From: Cellulomonas sp. C5510
GTDB taxonomy: Bacteria; Actinomycetota; Actinomycetes; Actinomycetales; Cellulomonadaceae
Reading direction: 5' to 3'
DNA length: 64,000 nucleotides
Assembly (NCBI RefSeq): GCF_019797765.1
Contig: NZ_CP081862.1
Span: 3,906,001 to 3,970,000, forward strand
This document shows, in pieces, positions 27,692 to 36,082 of this stretch (position 1 is the first letter of the stretch; each line of letters starts with the position of its first letter). A program made the translations under genes and the position numbers. The notes under the pieces were generated by a model. That model was not told where the DNA came from. It saw only the letters and a program-made list of their open reading frames with translations, and made no database searches.

Positions 27692-28516
27692 GTGACCTCC
27701 GACCAGTCGCCCCGGCTGCCCGCACCGGCCGTGCCCGGCACGCCCCCGGTGTCCGACCGCGCGTGGCGCCGCCGCCTCACGGCCGAGGTCTGGATCGTCC
27801 TGGGCCTGTCGCTCGGCAAGTCCGGGGTGTACGCCCTGGTGAACATCGTGGCGCGGCTCACGGCCGACACGCCGCTGGCGCAGCAGCAGGCGACGCTGAA
27901 CGCGAGCCGGTCGGAGCGGCCGTACCTCGACCTCGTCTACCAGCTGCTGTCCATCGGGTTCGCCCTGGTCCCCGTCGCGCTCGCGCTGTACCTGCTGTCG
28001 GCGAACGGCCGCAGCGCGGTGCGGCGGATCGGCCTGGACCGCGCGCGGCCCGGCCGGGACGTCGCGGTCGGCGTGGGCCTCGCGGCGCTGATCGGGCTGC
28101 CCGGCCTGGGGCTGTACGTGGCGGGGCGGGCGATCGGGATCACGGTCGAGGTGCAGGCGGCGGCCCTGAACGCCGCCTGGTGGACGGTCCCGGTGCTGAT
28201 CCTGGCGGCCCTGCAGAACGCGCTGCTGGAGGAGGTCGTCGTGGTCGGCTACCTCATGGAGCGCCTGCGCGAGCTGCGCTGGCGCACGCCGGCGATCCTG
28301 GTGGCGAGCGCCCTGCTGCGCGGCTCGTACCACCTGTACCAGGGCATCGGGCCGTTCGTCGGCAACGTCGTCATGGGCCTGGTGTTCGCGGAGTACTACC
28401 GGCGGCGACAACGGACGTTCCCGCTCGTCGTGGCGCACACGGTGCTCGACGTGGTGGCGTTCGTCGGGTACGCCCTGATCCCCGCGGAGTGGCGCGAGGC
28501 GCTCGGGATCCGCTGA
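27692..28516 (+). CDS. CPBP family intramembrane glutamic endopeptidase
   Basis: 274 residues, about eight membrane helices. The CPBP (Abi/CAAX protease) motifs are present: LLEEVVVVGYL (Glu-Glu pair), a His in RGSYHLYQG, and VVAHTVLDV with His and Asp. The Arg usual at the sixth place of motif 1 is Val. Substrate unknown; members process prenylated or membrane proteins or affect bacteriocin tolerance. GTG at 27692 lies 6 bases after TACCCT (27680-27685) without a ribosome site, so the mRNA is probably leaderless. In-frame extension to 27512 overlaps the divergent ATPase gene and is unlikely. Confidence 0.85.
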   Translation: MTSDQSPRLPAPAVPGTPPVSDRAWRRRLTAEVWIVLGLSLGKSGVYALVNIVARLTADTPLAQQQATLNASRSERPYLDLVYQLLSIGFALVPVALALYLLSANGRSAVRRIGLDRARPGRDVAVGVGLAALIGLPGLGLYVAGRAIGITVEVQAAALNAAWWTVPVLILAALQNALLEEVVVVGYLMERLRELRWRTPAILVASALLRGSYHLYQGIGPFVGNVVMGLVFAEYYRRRQRTFPLVVAHTVLDVVAFVGYALIPAEWREALGIR

Positions 28517-28535
28517 CCGGGCTGGCCCGGCGCGC

Positions 28536-29153
28536 TCAGGCCGGCGTCGACGGCCCGGACGCGGCGGACCCGCCCCGGCCCGCGGCGGCGAGCTGCCGCC
28601 CGAACGACCGCGTCGCCAGTCCCGCGACCACCATGACGACGCCGGCGACGAACGCGAACAGCCCGTAGACGGTGACGATCACGTCGGCGGTCCCCTGCGG
28701 GCGGATCGCCAGCAGCAGGCCGAACAGGAACGCGATCAGACCGAACACGAGCGTCCCGGCCCACGCCAGGTCGCGCGCCCGGAACTGGGAGACGGCCACG
28801 ACCACCGCGGTCACGCCCAGCACGAGCAGCCAGAGCGCGAGCAGGTAGAACAGCACGAGGGCGGTCGCACCGGGCCACAGCATGATGAGCGCGCCGAAGC
28901 CGATCCCGACGACCCCTTCGGCGACGAGCCAGCCGAACCCGGGCCGGCCCCGCGCGAGCAGCGCCTGGAGCAGCACCACGGCCCCGTCCACGACCGCGAA
29001 CACGCCGAAGACCCAGATCAGCGCGACCAGCGTGCCCAGCGGTTCGACGAGCAGCAGCAGCCCGAGCACCACGAGCAGCACACCGCGCAGCACGGGCAAC
29101 CACCACACGGACCGCAGCACCGCCGCGAGCCTGCCCTCCAGGTCGTCCGCCAC
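28536..29153 (-). CDS. HdeD family membrane protein
   Basis: 205 residues, six predicted helices in three repeated helix pairs, the DUF308/HdeD pattern (VLRGVLLVVLGLLLLVEP, LWPGATALVLFYLLALW). HdeD of E. coli is linked to acid resistance; the function in actinobacteria is unknown. I place the start at GTG 29153 because GGGAGG lies 5 bases upstream; a frame extending to 29213 lacks such a site. Convergent with the CPBP protease gene. Confidence 0.8.
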   Translation of the reverse strand: MADDLEGRLAAVLRSVWWLPVLRGVLLVVLGLLLLVEPLGTLVALIWVFGVFAVVDGAVVLLQALLARGRPGFGWLVAEGVVGIGFGALIMLWPGATALVLFYLLALWLLVLGVTAVVVAVSQFRARDLAWAGTLVFGLIAFLFGLLLAIRPQGTADVIVTVYGLFAFVAGVVMVVAGLATRSFGRQLAAAGRGGSAASGPSTPA

Positions 29154-29341
29154 GTGCGCCTCCCGAGCTCGGGTCCCCGGCGCGCCGGCGGTCGCCAGGC
29201 GCCTGCCGGTCACGCTAGACCCCGGGAGTCATCCCCGCGACGGAGACGCGGTCCCGCGGCACTCATCCTCGAGGACGGAATCGCACCGCGAGCCCCCGGA
29301 GTGCCCGGTGCGGCGGGTGGCCGCTGCCTACACTCCAGAGC

Positions 29342-31870
29342 ATGTCCGACGCCTCGACCAGCGCGCCGGCGGCGCCCGGTCGGCCCGACGGACCCGCCGC
29401 CGGGCCTGCGCCCGCAGCCACGCCGGGCCGCGGGCTCGAGCGACCCCTCGTGGTCGACAGCCCCGAGGTGCGCGTCCACCACCCGGGCGACCTGCTCGGC
29501 GTCGTGGCCAGCGTGCTGGGCGCGGTCGCTGTCATGGTGCTCGCGACCTACGCCCACAACACCACGTCCGGCGTCGCCGAGGACGTGCAGGGCTTCTCCG
29601 CGCTGCTGCGGCAGATCCTCATCGTGCCGGTCGCGCTGCTGGAGACCGTGGTGACGTTCGTCGTCCCGGTCGCGGTGCTCGCCGAGCTCGCGGCGCGCCG
29701 GCTCGGCCGGCAGATGATCGAGGCGTCCGTCGCGGCGATCCTCGCGGTGCTGGTGACGTCCGCGAGCGCGTGGCTGATCGAGAACCTCGGCTCGGACCAG
29801 CTCGTGAACGGGCTGTCGGTGCGGCTGCGGGGCGAGCTGACCCTGACCGTCCCGGGCTACATCGCGCTGATCGCGGGCCTGCTGACGGCCACGGGCCCCC
29901 GCACCCGGCGCCGCACGGTCGCGTGGTCGTGGAACCTCGTGTGGGTCGCCGTCGGGATCATGGTCGTCACGGCGGGGGTGTCGCTGCCGGGCGTCGCGGT
30001 CGCCCTGCTCATCGGCCGGGCCAGCGGGCTCGCGGTGCGGTACGTGTCCGGCGCCCGGTCCGAGCGCGCGTACGGCGCGAGCCTGGTCGCGGGCGTCCGG
30101 CGGGCGGGCTGGCAGCCGCGGCAGCTCGTCCGGGTGACCGCCGAGGACGACGCGACCGCAGGCGACGGGCTCCGGCCCGGGACCCCGGCGGCGCGCGCGC
30201 TCGTCCGGTCCGCCGACCACCGCGTGTACGAGATGACGACCACCGACGGACGGCTGCTCGACGTCGTGGTGCTCGACGGCGACCGGCAGGTCGTGGGCTT
30301 CCTCAGCCGGCTGTGGCGCTCGCTGCGGCTGCGCGGCATCGACGGGCGTTCCGTGGTCTCGCTGCGGCAGGCCGCGGAGCGCGCGGCGCTGCTGTCCTAC
30401 AGCGCGACGGCCGCCGGGGTGCGGGCACCGCAGCTCCGGGGGGTCGCCGAGGCCGAGTCGTCGATGATCCTGGTGCAGGACCGCGTGTCCGAGGCGACGC
30501 CGCTCGCGGACCTCGACCCCGAGCGCATCACGGACGAGGTCCTGGAGGAGATCTGGGCGCAGCTCGGCACCGCCCACGAGGCGGGTCTCGCGCACCGCGC
30601 CCTGACGAGCGACGTGGTGCTCGTCGACGACCGCGGTGACGGGCCCCGCGTGTGGCTGGTCGGCTGGGAGCTGGGCGACGTCGCGTCGTCCGAGCTCGCG
30701 CAGCGCATGGACCGCACGCAGATGGTCGCCCTCCTGGCGCTGCGGGTCGGTCCGGCGCGTGCGCTGGGGTCGGCGGTGGCGGTGCTGCCCGAGGCCGACA
30801 TCGCCGCGATCGGTCCGCTGCTGCAGACCGTCGCCCTTCCGCGCCGGACCCGTGAGGAGCTGCGCGCCCACAAGGAGGTGCTGGCCGAGCTGCGGTCGGC
30901 ACTGGTCGCGTGGCTCCCCGAGGCCGACGTCGAGCCCGTGCAGCTCATCCGGTTCGGCGCGCGCACCGTCCTCACGATCCTGCTGACCACCGCCGCGGTC
31001 ATCATCGTCCTGACGTCGATCAACCTGCAGACGATCCTCGACGCGCTGCGGACGACCGACTGGCGGCTCAGCGTGCTGGCGTTCGCGCTCGGCATGACGA
31101 CGCTGTTCGGGGCCGCGCTGAGCCTCGTGGCGTTCTCCCCCGTCAAGCTGTCGCTCTGGCGCGCGTCCGTCGCGCAGTCGGCGGCGACGTTCGTCGCGCT
31201 GGCGGCGCCCGCGGGCATCGGGCCGGCGGCGCTGAACCTGCGGCTGCTGACCCGGCGGGGGACGTCGGCGTCGCTCGCGACCGCGACGGTCGCGCTGGTG
31301 CAGGTCGCGCAGTTCCTCGTGACGATGCTGCTGCTGCTCGGCCTGTCGGTCGCGTCGGGCACCAACCAGCTCGAGCGGTTCACCGTGTCGCCGACCGTCA
31401 TCATCGCGATCGGCGTGCTGGCAGCCCTGGTGGCCAGCACCCTGCTCGTGCCGAGGGTCCGCCAGTGGGTCGCGGCCAAGACGCTGCCGACGCTCCGGCA
31501 GACGTGGCCGCGGCTGATCGAGGTGCTCGGGCAGCCGTCCCGCCTCGCCCTCGGGCTGGCCGGCAACGTCCTGACGACGTTCGGCTACGTCCTGGCGTTC
31601 GAGGTCTGCCTGCGCGCGTTCGGCCAGGAGCTCTCGCTGGTCCAGGCCGCCATCGTGTTCCTCGCCGGCAACACCGCCGGGTCGGTCGCCCCCACGCCGG
31701 GGGGCATCGGCACGACCGAGATCGCGCTCGCCGCCTCGCTGACGGTCGTCGGGGTCAACCCGGGTGTGGCGACGTCCGTGGCCGTGCTGTTCCGGGTGCT
31801 GACGTACTGGCTGCGCATCCCCGTCGGCTGGGCGTCGATGCGCTACCTGCAGCGGGTCGGCGAGCTGTAG
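29342..31870 (+). CDS. pseudokinase fused to LPG-synthase/flippase-like (UPF0104) membrane domain
   Basis: 842 residues. Residues about 55-230: six helices. Residues about 250-515: a soluble domain with a degenerate protein-kinase pattern: AHRALTSDVVLVDD stands where HRD-x4-N should be (H418, catalytic Asp replaced by Ala420), and LVGWELGD where DFG should be (near 441). Residues about 540-835: the lysylphosphatidylglycerol-synthase membrane domain, with PAGIGPAALNLRLL and APTPGGIGTTEIAL. Such domains move or flip lipids; the kinase-like part is probably a non-catalytic ligand or regulatory module. ATG at 29342 follows TACACT by 7 bases, suggesting a leaderless mRNA. Convergent with the riboswitch gene. 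Confidence 0.8.
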   Translation: MSDASTSAPAAPGRPDGPAAGPAPAATPGRGLERPLVVDSPEVRVHHPGDLLGVVASVLGAVAVMVLATYAHNTTSGVAEDVQGFSALLRQILIVPVALLETVVTFVVPVAVLAELAARRLGRQMIEASVAAILAVLVTSASAWLIENLGSDQLVNGLSVRLRGELTLTVPGYIALIAGLLTATGPRTRRRTVAWSWNLVWVAVGIMVVTAGVSLPGVAVALLIGRASGLAVRYVSGARSERAYGASLVAGVRRAGWQPRQLVRVTAEDDATAGDGLRPGTPAARALVRSADHRVYEMTTTDGRLLDVVVLDGDRQVVGFLSRLWRSLRLRGIDGRSVVSLRQAAERAALLSYSATAAGVRAPQLRGVAEAESSMILVQDRVSEATPLADLDPERITDEVLEEIWAQLGTAHEAGLAHRALTSDVVLVDDRGDGPRVWLVGWELGDVASSELAQRMDRTQMVALLALRVGPARALGSAVAVLPEADIAAIGPLLQTVALPRRTREELRAHKEVLAELRSALVAWLPEADVEPVQLIRFGARTVLTILLTTAAVIIVLTSINLQTILDALRTTDWRLSVLAFALGMTTLFGAALSLVAFSPVKLSLWRASVAQSAATFVALAAPAGIGPAALNLRLLTRRGTSASLATATVALVQVAQFLVTMLLLLGLSVASGTNQLERFTVSPTVIIAIGVLAALVASTLLVPRVRQWVAAKTLPTLRQTWPRLIEVLGQPSRLALGLAGNVLTTFGYVLAFEVCLRAFGQELSLVQAAIVFLAGNTAGSVAPTPGGIGTTEIALAASLTVVGVNPGVATSVAVLFRVLTYWLRIPVGWASMRYLQRVGEL

Positions 31871-31876
31871 TCCCGC

Positions 31877-32050
31877 TCAGGAGGCGGAGGTGCACTCCCG
31901 CTGGGCGGGGACCCGGTCCCCGGCGGCGGCGAGCGTCGCGGCGAGACGGGTCCAGGCGGAGAGGCGGGACGCGGTGCGCGTCCCGTCCGCGAGGAGGTCG
32001 GCACCGCTGCGGTCGCGCTCGGCCGGCTCGTAGAAGCCGCGCTGGTCCAT
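31877..32050 (-). CDS. 57-residue protein controlled by a c-di-GMP riboswitch, function unknown
   Basis: Small soluble protein beginning MDQRGFYEPAERD, with a probable amphipathic helix (TRTASRLSAWTRLAATLAAAG, split here as residues 26-44) and one Cys near the end. No signal peptide or membrane segment. The ATG at 32050 has GAAGGA 7 bases upstream (32058-32063), and this ribosome site follows the riboswitch directly. It is the only gene the riboswitch can control, because the flippase gene converges 6 bases beyond its stop. Codon use is GC3-rich like its neighbours. I recognise no family; it could be a c-di-GMP-responsive regulator peptide. Confidence 0.65.
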   Translation of the reverse strand: MDQRGFYEPAERDRSGADLLADGTRTASRLSAWTRLAATLAAAGDRVPAQRECTSAS

Positions 32051-32063
32051 GGTGAAGTCCTTC

Positions 32064-32144
32064 GTTCGGCAGCCCGGCTGACCTGCGGGGGTCCCGTGGC
32101 TTTGCGTCCCCTCCTCGCGGAGGGTTTGCCCTTGTCGCTGACGT
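32064..32144 (-). promoter_or_regulatory. cyclic di-GMP-I (GEMM) riboswitch
   Basis: Read on the minus strand: AGGGCAAACC (32132-32123), a hairpin CCCTCC-GCGA-GGAGGG with a GNRA tetraloop, then GGGACGCAAAGCC (32110-32098), and a second hairpin that ends GCTGCCGAAC. These are the conserved blocks and order of the class I c-di-GMP aptamer, including the tetraloop that docks onto the second helix. No separate terminator is seen; the ribosome site GAAGGA begins at once after the aptamer, which favours translational control. Confidence 0.92.
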
Positions 32145-32149
32145 CGTCG

Positions 32150-32155
32150 ACTGTA
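32150..32155 (-). promoter_or_regulatory. -10 element of the riboswitch transcript
   Basis: TACAGT on the minus strand, placed so that transcription would begin at about 32143, the first base of the aptamer. No good -35 element is visible 17 bases upstream, so an activator or alternative sigma factor may be needed. Confidence 0.5.
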
Positions 32156-32186
32156 GGACGCCCGCCCGCACGGGGGAAGGCCCCTC

Positions 32187-32231
32187 GGGTGAACTCCCGG
32201 GTGAGGTCCCACATTTCACCCACTCGGGTCA
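32187..32231. repeat. cluster of four GGGTGA-like hexamers upstream of the riboswitch promoter
   Basis: GGGTGA at 32187-32192 and 32199-32204 (12-base spacing), inverted TCACCC at 32216-32221, and GGGTCA at 32226-32231. The arrangement looks like an operator array for the riboswitch gene, between the PBP stop and the -10 hexamer. Confidence 0.45.
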
Positions 32232-32269
32232 AAACGGGCAATTCCCCCTCGGGCAGGAGGACGGGGCCG

Positions 32270-34294
32270 TCAGCTCTGCGGCACGGCGCGGAGGAAGTCC
32301 TCCAGCAGGGGACCGGAGGTGGTGGAGCCGTAGTCCCCCGTCTCCACGAACACCGCCACCGCGAGGTCGCCGTAGCCCGCGATCATCCAGGCGTGGTTCT
32401 GCAGCGCGTCGTCGGCGCCGTACTGCGCGGTGCCCGACTTCGCGATCACCTCGGCCCCGGGCACGTCCTGCAGGAAGTCCCCACCGCCCTCCGTGACGAC
32501 CGCGCGCATCATGGCGCGCAGCGCGTCCGCCTCGCCGGACGTCAGCGGCTGGTCCGGCTCCGCGGCCGGCGCCGGCGTGCCGTCCTCCCGCACCAGCCGC
32601 GGCGTGACCCGGTGCCCCGCGACCACCGACGCGGCGACCGTCGCCATCCCCAGCGGGGTGGCCTGCACCCGCGCCTGCCCGATCATCGACGCGGCGTGGT
32701 CGGTGACGCCGGCGTCGTCCGCGGGGACGGAGCCGAGCGCGGCCGCGAAGCCCAGCTCGGCCCCGTCGACCAGGCCCAGGGTCGACGCGGCGTCCGCGAG
32801 CGCCTGCTGGGGGGCGGCGCCGGCGGCCGTCAGGAACGCCGTGTTGCACGACTCGGCGACGGCGGTGCGCAGCGGGATGTCACCGAGGGCGTCCGCCGGG
32901 TAGCCCGGGTAGTTCTGGAACTCGCGGCCGCCCACGGACGCGGTCGCCGGGCACGTCACCGTGCTGTCGGGCGTGAGCCCCGCCCGGAGCAGCGCCAGCG
33001 AGCTGACCACCTTGAACGTGGACCCCGGCGCGTAGAGGCCGAGCGTCGCGGTCGAGGTCCCGTCGCCGCCCGGCCCGCTCGCGGCCGCGAGCAGCTCGCC
33101 GGTCGAGGGCCGGATCGCGACCACCGCGGACGCGCTGTCGGTGACGCGGGCGACCACGTCCTCCGCCGCCTGCTGCACGGCCGGGTCCAGCGTCAGGCGC
33201 AGGGGCTCCCCCGGCTGCGGTTCCACGTGGAACAGCTGCCGCTCCTGCGCGCCGCCCGACGTCGCGACCACCGTGAGACCGGGCAGGCCCCGCAGCTGCG
33301 CGTCGAACTGCTTCTGCACCCCGCTGAGCCCGGCGAGGTCGCCGGGCCGCACCGCGCCGTCGGACTCCTCGACGACCTCGGCGGTCGCGTCGCCGACGGT
33401 GCCGAGCACCGGCCGGGCGAACGCGCGGGTCGGGGCGAGCGGCAGGGTCGTGCTGATCGCGTTGACGCCGGGCAGCCCGGAGAGCGCCGCGACGTCGTAC
33501 GCCGGGTCGTCCGCCCGGACCACGATGGCCTCGACGTAGGCCTTCTCCCCGGCGGCGGCCACCTGCGCGGCGTACGCCTCCGCATCCATGCCCAGCGCCG
33601 CCGCCAGCCCGCGCGCCGCGCCGTCGGCCTCCTGCGCGGTCACCCGCGTCTTGTCGATGCCGATCCGGTACACCGGGCGGGCCTCCACGAGCACCGCGTC
33701 GCCGACACCCAGCACGTCGGCCCGCTCCGCCTGCTCCCGGTGCACCGCCAGCACCTCGGCCGTGGTGAGGTCCGGCGCGAGCGTCATCGTGCTCCACCGG
33801 GCGCGCCACTCGTCGTCGACGCGGACCAGGGACGCGTGCGTCGAGTACGTCCAGTCGTCGTCGCTGCTGTCGACGTCCCAGGCGAACGCGAGCTCGACCG
33901 TCGCCGCGTCCTCGTCGTCGGCCGCCGGCCGGACGTCGCCCGCGGTGACGGCCGGCACCCACGGGTCGAGCCCCTCGTACGCGGTCGCGCGCTGCTCGCC
34001 GGCCTCCGCGGCGGTCGCGCCGTCCAGCGGCACGTCCGCGAAGTCACCGGAGGCGATCGCGGCGGCGAGGGCGTCGGCGGTGTCCTGGCCGTCGTCCGAC
34101 CCGCCGGAGCACGCCCCGAGCGTCACCACCAGGCCCGCCACGGCCACGACGGCGCCGGTGCGCGACCGGCGGCGCGCGCCGGACGTGCGCCGCCCCGGCA
34201 CCTCACCGCGCCCCGGCACCTCACCGCGCCCCGTCCGGACGTCCGCCCGTCCCGTCGCCCCTGCCACCGCTCCCCTGCGCCGCACCGGTCCCAC
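32270..34294 (-). CDS. class B penicillin-binding protein, lipoprotein type with NTF2-like N-domain
   Basis: 674 residues. A long basic N-terminus precedes a hydrophobic stretch and lipobox GAC with Cys62. Residues about 70-195 fit the NTF2-like MecA_N domain, 200-350 the PBP dimerisation region, and the C-terminal half the transpeptidase with STFK (425-428, nucleophile Ser425), SCN (482-484) and KSGT (619-622). It should cross-link peptidoglycan outside the membrane. The MecA_N module also occurs in low-affinity PBP2a proteins, but is common in actinobacteria and does not itself show beta-lactam resistance. GTG at 34294 follows GGAGGG by 6 bases. GEVPGR is duplicated in the N-terminus. Confidence 0.9.
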   Translation of the reverse strand: MGPVRRRGAVAGATGRADVRTGRGEVPGRGEVPGRRTSGARRRSRTGAVVAVAGLVVTLGACSGGSDDGQDTADALAAAIASGDFADVPLDGATAAEAGEQRATAYEGLDPWVPAVTAGDVRPAADDEDAATVELAFAWDVDSSDDDWTYSTHASLVRVDDEWRARWSTMTLAPDLTTAEVLAVHREQAERADVLGVGDAVLVEARPVYRIGIDKTRVTAQEADGAARGLAAALGMDAEAYAAQVAAAGEKAYVEAIVVRADDPAYDVAALSGLPGVNAISTTLPLAPTRAFARPVLGTVGDATAEVVEESDGAVRPGDLAGLSGVQKQFDAQLRGLPGLTVVATSGGAQERQLFHVEPQPGEPLRLTLDPAVQQAAEDVVARVTDSASAVVAIRPSTGELLAAASGPGGDGTSTATLGLYAPGSTFKVVSSLALLRAGLTPDSTVTCPATASVGGREFQNYPGYPADALGDIPLRTAVAESCNTAFLTAAGAAPQQALADAASTLGLVDGAELGFAAALGSVPADDAGVTDHAASMIGQARVQATPLGMATVAASVVAGHRVTPRLVREDGTPAPAAEPDQPLTSGEADALRAMMRAVVTEGGGDFLQDVPGAEVIAKSGTAQYGADDALQNHAWMIAGYGDLAVAVFVETGDYGSTTSGPLLEDFLRAVPQS

Positions 34295-34434
34295 GCTCGT
34301 CCCTCCGTCGCCGCCCCGCCGTGGGGCACCGCCAGCCTAGGCAGCCTGACCAGCGCCGACAGGCGGTTCCGGACCCGCGTTCGCGGGGGTGCTGTGCCGA
34401 TCCTGTGCACGACGCCGCGCAGCGCCGTCCCCGG

Positions 34435-34463
34435 TTGACGGCGGGACCCGCGCTGTCTGGAAT
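34435..34463 (+). promoter_or_regulatory. strong promoter for the CNNM gene
   Basis: TTGACG at 34435-34440 and TGGAAT at 34458-34463 with a 17-base spacer. The predicted transcription start falls on the ATG at 34470, giving a leaderless upstream ORF. Confidence 0.55.
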
Positions 34464-34469
34464 GGGTGC

Positions 34470-34565
34470 ATGTCACCTCCCGACCAGCCCTGCAGTCCCG
34501 TGCGGCGAGCCCGCACCCCGCGCACCACCGGCCCGCGCACGACCGGTGAGGGGGCTCGCCGCTGA
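34470..34565 (+). CDS. leaderless 31-codon upstream ORF, possible leader peptide
   Basis: ATG at 34470 is 6 bases after the -10 hexamer TGGAAT. It encodes MSPPDQPCSPVRRAR and a basic Thr/Pro/Arg-rich tail; the TGA stop overlaps the ATG of the CNNM gene by one base (TGATG). The layout suggests a leader peptide that couples translation or senses amino acids. One Cys, four Pro and seven Arg residues are clustered. Not a recognised family; it could also be untranslated leader. Confidence 0.4.
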   Translation: MSPPDQPCSPVRRARTPRTTGPRTTGEGARR

Positions 34566-35962
34566 TGGACTCCGCGACCTGGGGCAGCATCGGCCTCGTC
34601 CTGCTCTTCATCCTGCTCGGCGGCGTCTTCGCCGGCACGGAGATCGCACTGGTCTCCCTGCGCGAGAGCCAGATCAACCGCCTCGAGCGCCAGAGCGCGC
34701 GCGGGGCGCGCGTGGCGTCCGTGGCCCGCGACCCGAACCGGTTCCTCGCCGCCGTGCAGATCGGCGTCACCGTCGCCGGGTTCTTCTCGGCCGCGTACGG
34801 GGCGTCGACCATCGCCCCGTCCTTCGCCCCGGCACTCGAGGCGCTCGGGCTCTCCGACGCCCTCGCGGGCTCGATCGCGCTCGTCGTGCTGACGCTCGTC
34901 ATCGCGTACCTGTCGCTGGTGCTCGGCGAGCTGGTGCCCAAGCGCATCGCCCTGCAGCGCTCGGCGAAGGTCGCCCTGCTGGTCGCCCCGCCGCTCGACC
35001 GGTTCGCCACGCTCATGCGCCCGGCGATCTGGCTGCTGTCGGCGTCGACGAACCTGCTCGTCCGGCTGTTCGGCGGCGACCCGCACGCCGCCGGCGAGGA
35101 GATGTCGGAGGCCGAGCTCCGGGACCTGGTCATCGCGCACCAGGGGCTCCCGGAGGACGAGCGGCGCATCCTCGGCGACGTCTTCGAGGCCACCGACCGG
35201 TCCGTCGCCGAGGTGATGCGCCCCCGCGGCGAGGTGCGCTTCCTCGAGGCCGACCTGCTGCTGACCGAGGCGCTCGACCGCGTCCGCGACCAGCCGTGGT
35301 CCCGCTACCCGGTCACGGGCGAGGACTTCGACGACGTCCTGGGGTTCCTCCACATCCGCGAGCTGCTCGACACCCCGGCGCGGCCGGACGTGCGGGTGCG
35401 CGACGTGATGCGGGAGATCGTCGTGCTGCCGGGGACCAACAAGCTGCTGCCGTCCCTGTCCCGGATGCGGCGTGAGGGCGTGCACATCGCCGTGGTCGTC
35501 GACGAGTACGGCGGGACCGACGGCATCGTCACGCTGGAGGACCTCGTCGAGGAGCTCGTCGGGGACATCCGCGACGAGTACGACATGCCCGGGTCCTCCG
35601 GCCCCGAGGCCCGCGAGGGCGGGTCCCCCGGCTCGTACGACGCCGGCATCACCATCGAGGAGTTCACCGAGCTGACCGGTGTCGTCCTGGCCGACGGCCC
35701 GTACGAGACGGTCGCGGGCTTCGTCGTCGCGCGCCTCGGGCGGCTCGGCGCCGTGGGTGACTCCGTCGAGGTGGACGGCCACCGCCTCGAGGTCACGGCG
35801 GTCGACGGCCGGCGCATCGCCCGGATCCGGGTGGTGCCTCCCCCGGAGGAGCCCGCGGCCGGAGCCGCGGCGTCCGTCGGGGGCGCCCCCGACGAGGAGC
35901 CCGGCGGCGGCGAGGGCCACGACGCCGACCACCGGCCGTCCCGAGGCGACGCGGCCGGGTGA
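34565..35962 (+). CDS. hemolysin-family CNNM/CBS/CorC-domain membrane transporter
   Basis: 465 residues. CNNM membrane domain with about four helices (residues 5-190; VQIGVTVAGFFSAAYGAS and LVLGELVPKRIALQ are the conserved segments), a CBS pair (about 215-330), then the CorC/HlyC C-terminal domain (about 355-425), ending in an acidic tail. Homologues (CorC, YhdP, MpfA) export Mg2+ or help tolerate it; older names call them hemolysins without proof of lysis. EYGGTDGIVTLEDLVEELVGDI is the conserved end of CBS2. Translation is probably coupled to the upstream ORF at 34470. Confidence 0.9.
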   Translation: MDSATWGSIGLVLLFILLGGVFAGTEIALVSLRESQINRLERQSARGARVASVARDPNRFLAAVQIGVTVAGFFSAAYGASTIAPSFAPALEALGLSDALAGSIALVVLTLVIAYLSLVLGELVPKRIALQRSAKVALLVAPPLDRFATLMRPAIWLLSASTNLLVRLFGGDPHAAGEEMSEAELRDLVIAHQGLPEDERRILGDVFEATDRSVAEVMRPRGEVRFLEADLLLTEALDRVRDQPWSRYPVTGEDFDDVLGFLHIRELLDTPARPDVRVRDVMREIVVLPGTNKLLPSLSRMRREGVHIAVVVDEYGGTDGIVTLEDLVEELVGDIRDEYDMPGSSGPEAREGGSPGSYDAGITIEEFTELTGVVLADGPYETVAGFVVARLGRLGAVGDSVEVDGHRLEVTAVDGRRIARIRVVPPPEEPAAGAAASVGGAPDEEPGGGEGHDADHRPSRGDAAG

Positions 35963-36082
35963 CCCCCCCGCCCGGGCTCGCGTGCACCCCGGATGCGGGC
36001 CCGGGCGACGTGGCGCACCCTGGAGCCCACGCGACGCCCGGAGGACCGGGCGGACGGGGCACGGGAGCGGGAGGAGGGCACG

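Noticed and set aside
32270..34294. MecA_N-containing PBP taken as methicillin-type resistance
   Set aside because: The same domain order is normal in actinobacterial class B PBPs; the sequence alone does not show low beta-lactam affinity.
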